From Bacteroides sp. (lineage in GTDB: Bacteria > Bacillota > Clostridia > Lachnospirales > Lachnospiraceae): DNA of 39,019 nt. The stretch is from assembly GCA_023666705.1 (NCBI GenBank), contig JAMPBO010000013.1, positions 1 through 39,019 of the forward strand, given 5' to 3'. Under the pieces are notes generated by a model, which saw nothing but the letters and a program-made list of their open reading frames with translations, did not search any database and was not told where the DNA came from. Made by a program: the position numbers and the translations under genes. How positions within the stretch are numbered: the first letter of the stretch is position 1; every line of letters starts with the position of its first letter. Positions 31,531 through 39,019 of the stretch are shown piece after piece.

Positions 31531-32631
31531 TCAACTTATCAGTGCCTTGACCATATCAAGCTGCTGGACGCTTCTTGCCCTGCCATCCTCAGTTAAATAC
31601 ATACCTGATTTTCTGACCTGTGCATTATGAGAGTTGTCCTCGTCAGACTTCATGGAATATTCCGTAACCATATTGTTAAGGAAAATCGCTCCCACGTTTG
31701 CCTCCTTTAAGCTCATCAGCCTGTCATTGCCTGCATCATCCTTTTGCCATACAGACAGCTTGCTGTATATGGCATCATTTTCGTCTATCCAGCCGTTGCC
31801 GTCGTCGTCATATTCTGAAAGCTCAGCAAATCCATTTCCCGTAGCTGCTCCAAACAGTTCCCTGCCATCATTAATTTTTCCGTCGCCGTTCTTGTCATAA
31901 GCTAAAAATGCACTGCCCTTGGAGAGCATGGATATTCCATCCTCGACTCCGTCTCCGTCAATATCAAATCTCCACTTCTGGTCACTGACACCGATTGGTG
32001 AAGAATCAAGGCTTATTACAAGCGGGTCTGTCATAATTGCAACCACATCATTTGATAAATTTTCCGTTTCTTCAACATATTCCCTTGACATTTCCAGTGT
32101 CATGTTGAAATCAATTTCCCTGCCATCTGCAGTTTTAACCTTACCTGTCGTCTCGAAATTTAAAGATTCAGATTCTTCATACGTGTACGATGTGAAATTA
32201 ACACGTCGCCACAAATTGTAGCTGCCTCCCGACGAAATATTCAGCGTACCGTTATCATTTCCAAAAATACCGCCAAATAAACCTCGTCCCAAAAACAGGG
32301 AAAGTCTCTGTCTGAACGAAAACAAAAATCCCCGAAGCTGTGATGCAAGCTGCTGTATCGGATCCTCCTGTACCACAGGTATCCGATATGTACCAAGCTG
32401 TGACATTACATCGTCTCCCGGAAGTCTTCCATTTTTGTCATACGTCGGCATCTGATCCTGAGCGTTATTATAACCCTCAAAGGTCTGCTCATATCTGGCA
32501 CTGAACGTATTTGCACTGTAGTTTTTTTCACCGGTCTGCATGTTCGTTAAAAATGTCGTTTCTTTTTTTGTGTAACTCACACTTTTAGATGTTTTTGCCG
32601 CCATTGATACGGCACTTGAATTGATAATCAT
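31531..32631 (-). CDS. EF-hand-like calcium-binding protein, family unknown
   Basis: 366-aa protein without a classical signal peptide. A Ser/Thr/Lys-rich start (MIINSSAVSMAAKTSKS) precedes a helical/coil region to ~170. The C-terminal half carries DxDxDG calcium loops: FDIDGDGVEDG (about 228-238), YDKNGDGKINDGRELFG (about 250-266) and YDDDGNGWIDENDAI (about 276-290). Such loops followed by RELFG occur in many large secreted bacterial proteins. ATG has AGGAGGGG upstream. A sigma-28-like promoter is seen upstream, so co-expression with motility is possible. The function is unknown. Confidence 0.75.
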   Translation of the reverse strand: MIINSSAVSMAAKTSKSVSYTKKETTFLTNMQTGEKNYSANTFSARYEQTFEGYNNAQDQMPTYDKNGRLPGDDVMSQLGTYRIPVVQEDPIQQLASQLRGFLFSFRQRLSLFLGRGLFGGIFGNDNGTLNISSGGSYNLWRRVNFTSYTYEESESLNFETTGKVKTADGREIDFNMTLEMSREYVEETENLSNDVVAIMTDPLVISLDSSPIGVSDQKWRFDIDGDGVEDGISMLSKGSAFLAYDKNGDGKINDGRELFGAATGNGFAELSEYDDDGNGWIDENDAIYSKLSVWQKDDAGNDRLMSLKEANVGAIFLNNMVTEYSMKSDEDNSHNAQVRKSGMYLTEDGRARSVQQLDMVKALIS

Positions 32632-32691
32632 ACATTCCCCTCCTATTTTTTGGAACTTTTTCTACTCAGGCGGTCAATGTACCTGTTTAGT

Positions 32692-32718
32692 ATATCGGCA
32701 GGGGCTTTATTTATATTA
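32692..32718 (-). promoter_or_regulatory. Possible sigma-28 (flagellar) promoter
   Basis: Minus strand TAAT (32718-32715), 15-base spacer, GCCGATAT (32699-32692), close to the TAAA-N15-GCCGATAA consensus. It lies 61 bases upstream of the EF-hand-like gene. No sigma-A alternative of comparable quality was seen. Confidence 0.45.
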
Positions 32719-32746
32719 ATCAAATAAAATGTCCTGTTACGAAAAA

Positions 32747-32767
32747 AGGGCTGCTGCGACAGCCCCT
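32747..32767 (-). terminator. Terminator of the amylase-yerC operon
   Basis: Minus-strand stem AGGGGCTGTCGCAGCAGCCCT followed by TTTTTCG, 16 bases after the yerC stop. Confidence 0.85.
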
Positions 32768-32782
32768 TTTGCTTACCTGACA

Positions 32783-33079
32783 TTATTTTCGTTTGTTGTT
32801 TAATCGTGCAAATACCATCTCGTACCCATCATTTCCATAGTTTAGCGAACGATTAACACGGCTGATTGTAGCTGTGGATGCTCCTGTCTCCTTTGCAACC
32901 TCAAGGTATGTTTTATTGTCCTTGAGCATTTTTGCAACAGAAAAACGCTGTGCTATGGATAAAACTTCATTTACTGTACAGACATCCTCAAAAAAATCGA
33001 AGCATTCATCAACATTTTCAAGGGTAAGTATTGCCTCAAATAATTCTTTTACAGCTTCTGTTTTTATAGTTTTTCCCAT
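32783..33079 (-). CDS. YerC/YecD family TrpR-related protein
   Basis: 98-aa helical DNA-binding protein of the TrpR superfamily. NEVLSIAQRFSVAKMLKDN and the helix-turn-helix SYLEVAKETGASTATISRVNRSL-like segment (here TYLEVAKETGASTATISRV, about residues 60-78) end with LNYGNDGYEMV, the YerC signature. ATG 33079 is 11 bases after the amylase stop, so the two are co-transcribed. YerC proteins are small regulators of unknown target, and no Trp genes are near. Confidence 0.88.
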   Translation of the reverse strand: MGKTIKTEAVKELFEAILTLENVDECFDFFEDVCTVNEVLSIAQRFSVAKMLKDNKTYLEVAKETGASTATISRVNRSLNYGNDGYEMVFARLNNKRK

Positions 33080-33090
33080 ATACCCACCTG

Positions 33091-34545
33091 CTACTTATTC
33101 TCTTTATTTACCCATACGGAAACAGCTCCACGGTTTACATAAAATTCTCCGCATCCCTCATCGTCAATCTTGATATTATACTTTGCATTTCCCATTGCAT
33201 CTGCAAAATGCTGACCTGCAAACTGCTTTCCGATATACATCCGCTTCGTTCCGCCCGTACCATCAGATATTACAACCGCAAGACCGGAATTTGGATGTTC
33301 CTCGTCACCTTCCCTTGTCCATCCGATACAGTTCGGGTCATCAAAGTAATCATGCTGTGCACCATATGCTTTTTGCTTTCTGATTTTTAAAAGCTTATCA
33401 ATATCCTTTTTCTTGGATTTTATTTTGGAAGCCGGTATGCCCTTATAATCTCCATAAAATACACATGGATAGCCCTCCTGCCTCAGCAATATGACCGCAT
33501 ATGCCATCGGCTTAAACCAGTCATCCACCCACGATTCAAGGGATTGTCCCGGCTGACTGTCATGGTTATCAACAAAGGTTACCGCCCTGGTTGGGTTTGC
33601 TCTCATAAGTGTACCGTCCAACAGTGTCCGCAAATCATAATTACCGTTTGCCTTAGAGCAGTTATGAAAGTTAAAATGAAGCGGTACGTCAAAAAGCTGT
33701 ACCTCATTTTCCGTTGCATTGATATAATCCAACAGCACATTTACATCCCAATGCCAATACTCTCCTACTGCAAACAAATCTCTGCCTGCCTCTTCCTTCA
33801 TGGCACGCATCCAATCCTTATAGAAGTATTTGTTAATGTGCTTTACCGCATCCAGCCTGTATCCGTCAAGAGCAGTAGTTTTGGTATACCATTTGCCCCA
33901 GCTGATAAGCTCCTGCCTTACCTCTTCATTTTGGAAATCGATATCGGCTCCCATGAGATAATCGTAATTTCCCCTCTCGGTATCTACGCTGCCATCCCAA
34001 TCCTTACCCTGAAAACGAAAAATAGAATTTACCGCCCTGTCCTGATCCCAATCTATACCATCAAAATGATTCCAATTCCATGTAAATTTTGAATACTTGC
34101 CTTTTCTGCCCGGAAACGTAAACTTCGTCCATGCACCGATGGTCTTTTTCTCACCAATCATTTGGTTTCTGCTGTTTGAATTAAATTCTTCAGCAGTAAC
34201 CTCCTCAATCTCGTCAGCTCCAAGCTTATGATTTAAAACAACATCTGCGTAAACCTGAATCCCCTTTGCGTGCAGAGCCTTAATTGCCGCAATATATTCA
34301 GCCTTTGTACCATACTTTGTAGGTATTGAACCCTTTTGGTTAAATTCGCCTAAATCGTATAGGTCATACACTCCGTAGCCCACATCTGTTGCACCGTTCG
34401 CTCCCTTATATGCAGGTGGCAGCCATACTGCAGTAATCCCTGCCGTTTTAAGCTTTGCCGCATCCTCTTTCAGGTTGTTCCAAAGCGTCTGGTCTGCCGG
34501 AAGCTCCCATTCAAAATATTGCATCATAGTACCGTTAATGCCCAT
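33091..34545 (-). CDS. Cytoplasmic alpha-amylase (GH13)
   Basis: 484-aa enzyme hydrolysing alpha-1,4-glucans. There is no signal peptide, so it acts inside the cell, on glycogen or imported maltodextrin. GH13 regions: DVVLNH (101-106), GYRLDAVKH with nucleophile D232, AVGEYW with acid/base E262, and FVDNHD (324-329) with the transition-state Asp. The start MGINGTMMQYFEW is typical of the AmyS/GH13_5 group; ATG 34545 has GGAGG 8 nt upstream, whereas ATG 34560 does not. Operon with yerC. Confidence 0.95.
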   Translation of the reverse strand: MGINGTMMQYFEWELPADQTLWNNLKEDAAKLKTAGITAVWLPPAYKGANGATDVGYGVYDLYDLGEFNQKGSIPTKYGTKAEYIAAIKALHAKGIQVYADVVLNHKLGADEIEEVTAEEFNSNSRNQMIGEKKTIGAWTKFTFPGRKGKYSKFTWNWNHFDGIDWDQDRAVNSIFRFQGKDWDGSVDTERGNYDYLMGADIDFQNEEVRQELISWGKWYTKTTALDGYRLDAVKHINKYFYKDWMRAMKEEAGRDLFAVGEYWHWDVNVLLDYINATENEVQLFDVPLHFNFHNCSKANGNYDLRTLLDGTLMRANPTRAVTFVDNHDSQPGQSLESWVDDWFKPMAYAVILLRQEGYPCVFYGDYKGIPASKIKSKKKDIDKLLKIRKQKAYGAQHDYFDDPNCIGWTREGDEEHPNSGLAVVISDGTGGTKRMYIGKQFAGQHFADAMGNAKYNIKIDDEGCGEFYVNRGAVSVWVNKENK

Positions 34546-34584
34546 TTCATTATCCTCCATGTAGCCTTCGTAATATATTTTTCA

Positions 34585-34631
34585 CTTTAACAACTTAAAG
34601 CGATTATAACAAAATATTTTCACAGAGTAAA
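34585..34631 (-). promoter_or_regulatory. Amylase promoter with palindrome at the start of transcription
   Basis: Minus-strand TTTACT (34631-34626), 17-bp spacer, TATAAT (34608-34603). The perfect inverted repeat CTTTAA-N4-TTAAAG (34585-34600) covers the expected start site, a position suited to a repressor. It is not a typical CcpA cre. Confidence 0.55.
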
Positions 34632-34685
34632 GTGTAAATGAATACTTTCCCCAATGGGCTTTGATTTTATACAAGGGCTATTGTG

Positions 34686-35798
34686 TTACTCTTTCTCCTT
34701 TACATAGTCAAGCACAGTTTTCCCATCCCTGCGGCACTTCTCAAACAGTCTCATGCGGTCACGTAAAATTTTGCCGTAAAAGAATTTTGCAAAAATAAAA
34801 TAGTAAACAACAAACATGCTGCCTGCCAAAATTCCAAAGAAGCCAGCTCCATCGGCAAAATTTTTAAAGCCGCCTGCCACACCCACAGTCACGGTCGTTA
34901 TAATACATAAGATACCCCACAGGATTGGCATTCGTTTGGAATCCCTCTTAAGCTTCCCATTTTCCTTTTCCAGAAAATCCATAAATTCCTCCTTGGTCAT
35001 GGCAGGTTCCTTTTTCTTGCGTCTCTTTGCATTTTTCTTATCATACAACTCGGAAAAATGCCCGATAATCAACTGTTCATACTCGGAAAAAGTCCCATCA
35101 TCATCTGAAACAGAAATCACATTCTTTATTTTTTCTTCCTTTGGTGCCCAAACGGAGCCATACTGCTTATAATTTTTAATCCGTTTGCAAATAAACCCTA
35201 TCGCTATAACCGTGATACAGATTATCATAGTCGGCACCAGCGGCAACAGCAATTCCAAATTACAGGTATGGGCAACCACAAGTCCGATTATTCCACTGAC
35301 GACGGCAACAAGCAGAATAATTCTAACCAGTTTATCCGACTCCGCCGGCTTATTTCTGTAAACAACGTTAAGCACGATGTCCAGCACCTCAGAAACAACA
35401 ATGGCAACTCCCAGACAGCATATCAAAACGGTCCAATCTGTCTTTGCTCCTGCCGTAAGCCCCACAAATTTCATATCATCATCAAATAAATCTAAGCAGC
35501 AGTTAAATACTCCAAGCCATGCATACATGGAAAGCATATAGCAAATCTGCTCCAACCTTCCTTGCTTTTTATCGTATGCGGTAAAATAATCCTTACAAAA
35601 TTTTCTAACGTCATTTCCCACAATTTTCTCTGCTTCCTTGCCTTCCTCCTGTGCTGTCAAAAGCATATCCAGCAGGTTCATCATAAGCTCCTCTTTTCCC
35701 TCACCTGCATAATTCTTTATGATGGCATAAGCCTCAACCTCATCAAAAACTCTTCGGTACTCGCCCTCTAATTTCTGTGACAGTTCTGTATAATCCAT
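34686..35798 (-). CDS. PadR-associated membrane protein with N-terminal HAAS-like domain
   Basis: 370-aa protein. The N-terminal ~75 residues form a helical domain (LSQKLEGEYRRVFDEVEAYAII, then DMLLTAQEEGKEAEKIVG) like the HAAS/DUF1129-DUF1700 module that accompanies PadR regulators. Four membrane segments at about 88-112, 125-148, 158-180 and 183-205 are followed by a cytoplasmic Lys/Glu-rich stretch (210-300) and two more segments (about 300-345). It begins 32 bases after padR and is co-transcribed with it. Function unknown; stress or envelope response is a guess. Confidence 0.7.
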   Translation of the reverse strand: MDYTELSQKLEGEYRRVFDEVEAYAIIKNYAGEGKEELMMNLLDMLLTAQEEGKEAEKIVGNDVRKFCKDYFTAYDKKQGRLEQICYMLSMYAWLGVFNCCLDLFDDDMKFVGLTAGAKTDWTVLICCLGVAIVVSEVLDIVLNVVYRNKPAESDKLVRIILLVAVVSGIIGLVVAHTCNLELLLPLVPTMIICITVIAIGFICKRIKNYKQYGSVWAPKEEKIKNVISVSDDDGTFSEYEQLIIGHFSELYDKKNAKRRKKKEPAMTKEEFMDFLEKENGKLKRDSKRMPILWGILCIITTVTVGVAGGFKNFADGAGFFGILAGSMFVVYYFIFAKFFYGKILRDRMRLFEKCRRDGKTVLDYVKEKE

Positions 35799-35830
35799 AA
35801 TTTTATTCCTCCCTTTGAAACATCAGCACA

Positions 35831-36160
35831 TTATTTCTCTGTTTTTTCATCCAAAATATTTTCTGCATTTTTTACAAGCTGCTTAAAATTTTTTTGAAAC
35901 TGCTGGTATAATTTTTCTCCATCTTCCGTGATACTGTAATATTTTCTTATGGGTCCAAGGGGCGACTTTTCCTTCCGGCAGACAATGGCACCCTTTTTGT
36001 CCAATCTGGTAAGCACAGGATACAACGTTCCTTCTGCCATATTTTCAAAGCCCGCTTCCTCCAGCACAGAAAGGATTTCATAACCGTAGGTTTCTCCCTT
36101 CCTGATAATGCCAAGGACACAGCCCTCTAAAACGCCCTTTAAAAGTTGTGTATCTTCCAT
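35831..36160 (-). CDS. PadR family transcriptional regulator
   Basis: 109-aa winged-helix regulator. LLKGVLEGCVLGIIRKGETYGYEIL, with EGTLYPVLTRLDKKGAIVCR and RKYYSITEDGEKLY, is the canonical PadR pattern (residues ~5-85), with a short dimerisation helix at the end. Start at ATG 36160; a GTG at 36175 is possible. It is followed by its HAAS-like membrane partner. Two paired inverted repeats over its promoter are probably its own operators. Confidence 0.92.
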   Translation of the reverse strand: MEDTQLLKGVLEGCVLGIIRKGETYGYEILSVLEEAGFENMAEGTLYPVLTRLDKKGAIVCRKEKSPLGPIRKYYSITEDGEKLYQQFQKNFKQLVKNAENILDEKTEK

Positions 36161-36202
36161 TTCGTTCCAAATCACTCCATTTCCAATTTATCCGTGCACA
36201 GA

Positions 36203-36264
36203 CTACTTTGTTTTGCTTAGTAGTTTATTTGAAAATATCACATCTACTTTGTATTGTCAAGTAG
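36203..36264 (-). promoter_or_regulatory. padR promoter with two PadR-type operators
   Basis: Minus-strand TTGACA (36260-36255), 17-bp spacer, TATTTT (36237-36232). Two 21-bp boxes of the form CTACTT-N9-AAGTAG lie at 36244-36264 (over the -35) and 36203-36223 (downstream of the start, ending TAGTAG). They share CTACTTTGT and are 41 bp apart, about four helical turns. Confidence 0.7.
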
Positions 36265-36297
36265 CTATTATAATTTTTATTAAAAATTGCTTTTTCC

Positions 36298-36326
36298 TTG
36301 TTAATCTGCGTTCATTTTGTTACAAT
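36298..36326 (+). promoter_or_regulatory. Sigma-A promoter of the EAL gene
   Basis: TTGTTA (36298-36303), 17-bp spacer, TACAAT (36321-36326), about 25 nt before the ribosome site region. It is divergent from padR and 34 bp from its nearer operator. Confidence 0.7.
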
Positions 36327-36356
36327 TTAAGGAAAAAAGGGAAGGGGTATACAAAA

Positions 36357-37559
36357 ATGGAACGATTAAAAGAAGAATTGATTTCAGAAGTAAATGAAGC
36401 AATGAACAACCACGAGTTAAAGGTTTATTATCATCCACAGTATGACGCAATCACAAGCAAGCTGGTGGGTGCAGAGGCATTGGTACGATGGGTAAAACCA
36501 GACGGCTCCATTATAATGCCCGGCAGCTTTATCCCACAGCTGGAGGAAGACAATGCAATTTTAGATTTGGACTGGTATATGCTGAGAGAGGTGTGTGACT
36601 TTTTAAAGAGACAAAGAGAGCAGAACATACATAGCGTTACAGTGGCAGTCAACTTCTCCAGAAGACATATTTACGAGGATGATTTTGTGGAACGCTTATG
36701 CAAAATAGTAAATGAATATGATGTGCCACGGAAAATGATTGAGGTAGAAATTACGGAGTCAGCCTTTGTTGACCAGTCGGAAAAGATTACGGAGCGGATT
36801 GAGAACATACGGGCGGCAGGCTTTCGGGTAGCCATAGACGACTTTGGAAGCGGTCTTTCATCCTTGAGCTTTGTCAAGGATATTTCCGTGGACGTTTTAA
36901 AGATTGACAAATCACTGTTAAGCAGAAATTGTGAGGATGAAAAAGAGCGTATTGTATTGGAGAGTATATTTAATTTTGCCCATCGGCTGAAGCTTACCAC
37001 TGTGGCTGAGGGTGTGGAAACCAGGGAACAGTTAGGATTTTTAAGAACCTGCTCCTGCAAGGTCATTCAGGGATTTTTGTTTGCAAAGCCAATGCCTGAG
37101 GCAGATTTTATGGAGCTTTGTAAAAAGGATGAGGATGTGGAAGAAATGGAGGATATTCTGCTTGTTCAGGCACCTACAAGTGCAACCCAGCTTTTGCTGG
37201 AAGCAGTATTTACAAGATACCCTTTGGTTATTTTCTCCAACCTAACAAGAAACAGCTTTTACATGATGGCATATGAAAATTTTACGTCCCGTTCCTGTCC
37301 TTCCACAGGTGTATTTGATGAGTTGATTGCCCACGGGGCTTCCTCCATGCATCCTGAAGATCAGGAGCTGTTCCGGAGTACATTTAGTATTTCCAATCTA
37401 TTGTCAGCTTATGAAAGGGGCGAAAAGTCTGTCAGCATCGTTACAAGACAGATTGGGGACGACGGCATATACCGCAAAGTGGAGACTACAGATTATTTCG
37501 TGAAAAATCCATCTGTCGATGATGTTTTGGTAATTGCACTCTGTCAAAATCTGGAATAG
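36357..37559 (+). CDS. EAL-domain cyclic-di-GMP phosphodiesterase with C-terminal PAS-like domain
   Basis: 400-aa cytoplasmic protein. The EAL domain spans about residues 1-250. The metal and catalytic residues are in place: EALVRW (EAL), VAVNFS (Asn), EVEITES (Glu), AIDDFGSG (Asp-Asp), LKIDKSLL (Lys), AEGVET (Glu) and QGFLFAKPM (Gln). It should therefore hydrolyse c-di-GMP. Residues ~285-400 look like a PAS-type sensor. No GGDEF domain or membrane segment is present. Start ATG 36357 has AGGGG 9 nt upstream; the longer frame runs through the padR region and is ignored. Confidence 0.93.
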   Translation: MERLKEELISEVNEAMNNHELKVYYHPQYDAITSKLVGAEALVRWVKPDGSIIMPGSFIPQLEEDNAILDLDWYMLREVCDFLKRQREQNIHSVTVAVNFSRRHIYEDDFVERLCKIVNEYDVPRKMIEVEITESAFVDQSEKITERIENIRAAGFRVAIDDFGSGLSSLSFVKDISVDVLKIDKSLLSRNCEDEKERIVLESIFNFAHRLKLTTVAEGVETREQLGFLRTCSCKVIQGFLFAKPMPEADFMELCKKDEDVEEMEDILLVQAPTSATQLLLEAVFTRYPLVIFSNLTRNSFYMMAYENFTSRSCPSTGVFDELIAHGASSMHPEDQELFRSTFSISNLLSAYERGEKSVSIVTRQIGDDGIYRKVETTDYFVKNPSVDDVLVIALCQNLE

Positions 37560-37570
37560 GATAGAACAAA

Positions 37571-37650
37571 GCGTCTACGACGCTGCAGTTCGTATCCTAG
37601 CAGGATTTTTAATCCTGCCTTATAAGAAAGTTCGAAGAACTTTCTTATAA
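37571..37650. terminator. Three consecutive tight hairpins after the EAL gene
   Basis: GCGTC-TAC-GACGC (37571-37583), an 8-bp stem with a 3-nt loop (37600-37618), and a perfect 14-bp stem with loop GAA (37620-37633 with 37637-37650). None is followed by a strong U-run on the plus strand. They probably end or protect the EAL message and separate it from the next gene. Confidence 0.55.
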
Positions 37651-37695
37651 AATAAAGAATGATTACAAAATCAAGCATTTATGGAGGGATTACAG

Positions 37696-38727
37696 ATGGA
37701 ATATCCGGAACTTGCATCTGAATATGTATCATGTATGCTATTTCCATCCAGCCGATTAGATATAGGACATCTGGGACTTGCATTTGGTTCCGGACTTGTT
37801 ATAGGTCTATATCTTACAAGTTTTATTGGTGCATTGATTTTATTGTTTGTGACAATGATAAACGGATTTAAATTTAAATATTTCAGAACACTGTTTTTTG
37901 ATATTTCTGATGTTGGTGGAAAAATAACATTTACAATAAGGAAATTCACCCCTATTTCCGAGTGTCAGACAACAAAGACAAATCTTACGGATAAAGAAGA
38001 TAAAATGATTTCCGTTATGCACATTACAATTTTGTGGGTTGTTTCCATATTGATATTTTCTCTGACACTTTTCTGCGTCCAGGGACATATTGATGATTTT
38101 TTTGAAGATAATGGCTACAACTTTTTGATGGGAATTGCATCTGCAGTAATGATTGATAATATAGTTATAACCTTTCGTACAATATCTGCCCATGTAAATG
38201 CAAAGAAAAGCCTAAGAGGACGGCTAAAACAAGTGGTGAAGGCGTGGATAAACGGAAAACAGCTTGAGGATATGGAACTGCCGCCCCATGAGCAGCTCAG
38301 TCTAAAAACGACAAAATATGATTTATTACTTTACGAAAACCTTAGATTTATGCAGAAGCTTTCCCTTGGTCTTTATAGTGACCTTTTTCCTATCGTTGAG
38401 TTTCTTGAGGATAATTTGCCCAAGGGATATATGAAACACGAAGCACCGACATACTACACGATTATATTCTATTACTCTTACATAAACCGTAATGAGGAAA
38501 AGGCTGTTTATTATTTTGGTGAGGCAGAGGATGACCTAAAGCGTGATATGGACAGCAATGCGAGAAGGGTTATGGCATATTATGAGTATTATATTTTAGG
38601 ACAAAAGGAGCAGGCTAAAAAGACAGCTATGGATGGGCTTAAGGTGATTGACAAATTTTCCATATGTGACGGAGAAAGGAAATTGGAGCGGCAACTGTTG
38701 GAGTACATACTTTATGAGGCTGCTTAG
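37696..38727 (+). CDS. Membrane protein with C-terminal helical-repeat-like domain, family unknown
   Basis: 343-aa protein. Four membrane segments lie near residues 28-55, 105-130 and 138-160, with a short re-entrant segment between. A long cytoplasmic domain (about 165-343) follows. Its helix pairs (YTIIFYYSYINRNEEKAVYYF, then VMAYYEYYILGQKEQAKKTA) recall tetratricopeptide repeats. I do not recognise the family. ATG 37696 has GGAGGG 7 nt upstream; the ATG at 37681 overlaps that site. It follows the EAL gene on the same strand but behind a hairpin cluster. Confidence 0.7.
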   Translation: MEYPELASEYVSCMLFPSSRLDIGHLGLAFGSGLVIGLYLTSFIGALILLFVTMINGFKFKYFRTLFFDISDVGGKITFTIRKFTPISECQTTKTNLTDKEDKMISVMHITILWVVSILIFSLTLFCVQGHIDDFFEDNGYNFLMGIASAVMIDNIVITFRTISAHVNAKKSLRGRLKQVVKAWINGKQLEDMELPPHEQLSLKTTKYDLLLYENLRFMQKLSLGLYSDLFPIVEFLEDNLPKGYMKHEAPTYYTIIFYYSYINRNEEKAVYYFGEAEDDLKRDMDSNARRVMAYYEYYILGQKEQAKKTAMDGLKVIDKFSICDGERKLERQLLEYILYEAA

Positions 38728-38788
38728 CTATGTTGACAGCAGGACAATGAGCTTTATGCGGCAACTTTAAAAGAACTGAACAGAATAG

Positions 38789-39019
38789 CTAATTGATTGT
38801 CCAATGACCACTATAACCACTTCCGATATATTTAACATTTGGCATGTTTTTTATCCTGCGTTTTACTGTAATAGCACTCACATTTAATTTTTCAGCCATT
38901 TCTTTTGTTGATATTTTATTATTTGACCTAATCATTTCTATAATTTTTTCTGATATATTATCTTGAGTATCACCTTGAGTATCACCTTGAGTATCACCTT
39001 GAGTATCACCTTGAGTATC
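38789..39019 (-). CDS. C-terminal part of a DTQG-repeat winged-helix protein (AlbA_2/RecG-like ATP-binding type), cut by window end
   Basis: The last 76 codons of a gene entering from the right. Reading starts with five DTQ(G/D) units coded by 12-base repeats. A helix-turn-helix follows, NISEKIIEMIRSNNKIS then TKEMAEKLNVSAITVKRRI, and the tail YIGSGYSGHWTIN ends at TAG. Such low-complexity GDTQ runs before a final winged helix are common in AlbA_2/Schlafen-like putative DNA-binding proteins and in Fic-type proteins. The main domain lies outside the window, so the class is uncertain. Confidence 0.65.
   Translation of the reverse strand, partial: DTQGDTQGDTQGDTQGDTQDNISEKIIEMIRSNNKISTKEMAEKLNVSAITVKRRIKNMPNVKYIGSGYSGHWTIN
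38961..39019. repeat. 12-bp tandem repeat encoding DTQG
   Basis: About five contiguous units of CTTGAGTATCAC (plus strand) reach the window edge. Each codes DTQG on the minus strand, so gain or loss of units keeps the frame. Confidence 0.9.

Noticed and set aside
36108-36356. N-terminal extension of the EAL protein
   Set aside because: It runs through the divergent padR gene and both promoters; the ATG at 36357 has the ribosome site and matches the family start.

Overview
The window looks like chromosomal DNA of a low-GC, Gram-positive Clostridia, most likely a Lachnospiraceae relative. This rests on gene content and style: strong AGGAGG-type ribosome binding sites, a T-box in front of tyrS, an infC-rpmI-rplT operon with a rare ATT start for infC, a VTC-domain/DUF4956/two-component cluster next to a Cthe_2159-like beta-helix lipoprotein, and a PdaB-type deacetylase. 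Genus is inferred, not shown.

Layout. 134-4215: a minus-strand cassette with a strong promoter, a small secreted protein, an internal terminator, a membrane-anchored protein, two FtsX-like permeases and a MacB-type ATPase. 4287-5398: birA. 5492-11259: an accessory patch with a SAM methyltransferase, two small membrane proteins, an integrase remnant, two copies of a ~130-bp direct repeat, a type I toxin-antitoxin locus, an intact RhuM gene, a RhuM remnant fused to a truncated type III methyltransferase, and a protein with a HEPN-like R-x4-H motif. 11310-14728: CPA1 antiporter, TrkA and a TetR regulator. 14813-19095: tyrS with a tyrosine T-box, a PdaB-like deacetylase and two family-unknown proteins. 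19104-22217: CDF transporter, O-antigen-ligase-like protein, a candidate small RNA and tRNA-Leu. 22263-27731: histidine kinase, response regulator, DUF4956, VTC polymerase and, divergently, the beta-helix lipoprotein. 27817-29236: infC-rpmI-rplT. 29274-38727: CNNM/CorC-type protein, DUF1836, an EF-hand-like protein, YerC, a cytoplasmic alpha-amylase, a PadR regulator with its HAAS-like membrane partner, an EAL phosphodiesterase and an unknown membrane protein. 38789-39019: the C-terminal end of a DTQG-repeat winged-helix protein that runs off the window.

Most notable signals. (1) A complete unlisted type I toxin-antitoxin locus at 7889-8243: a 39-aa holin-like toxin, its terminator, and a convergent antisense RNA with its own promoter and terminator. 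(2) A candidate ~119-nt structured RNA at 21871-21989 whose predicted first base coincides with a 10-bp closing stem. (3) Mirror-image 11-bp-spaced heptamer pairs at 25721-25771, each 9 nt from a -10 box, which look like response-regulator sites driving the VTC operon and the lipoprotein divergently. (4) A palindromic MITE-like element in the lipoprotein leader whose end is also found in front of rhuM. (5) Two PadR boxes overlapping the padR promoter.

All family assignments come from reading motifs by eye. No database search or folding program was run.
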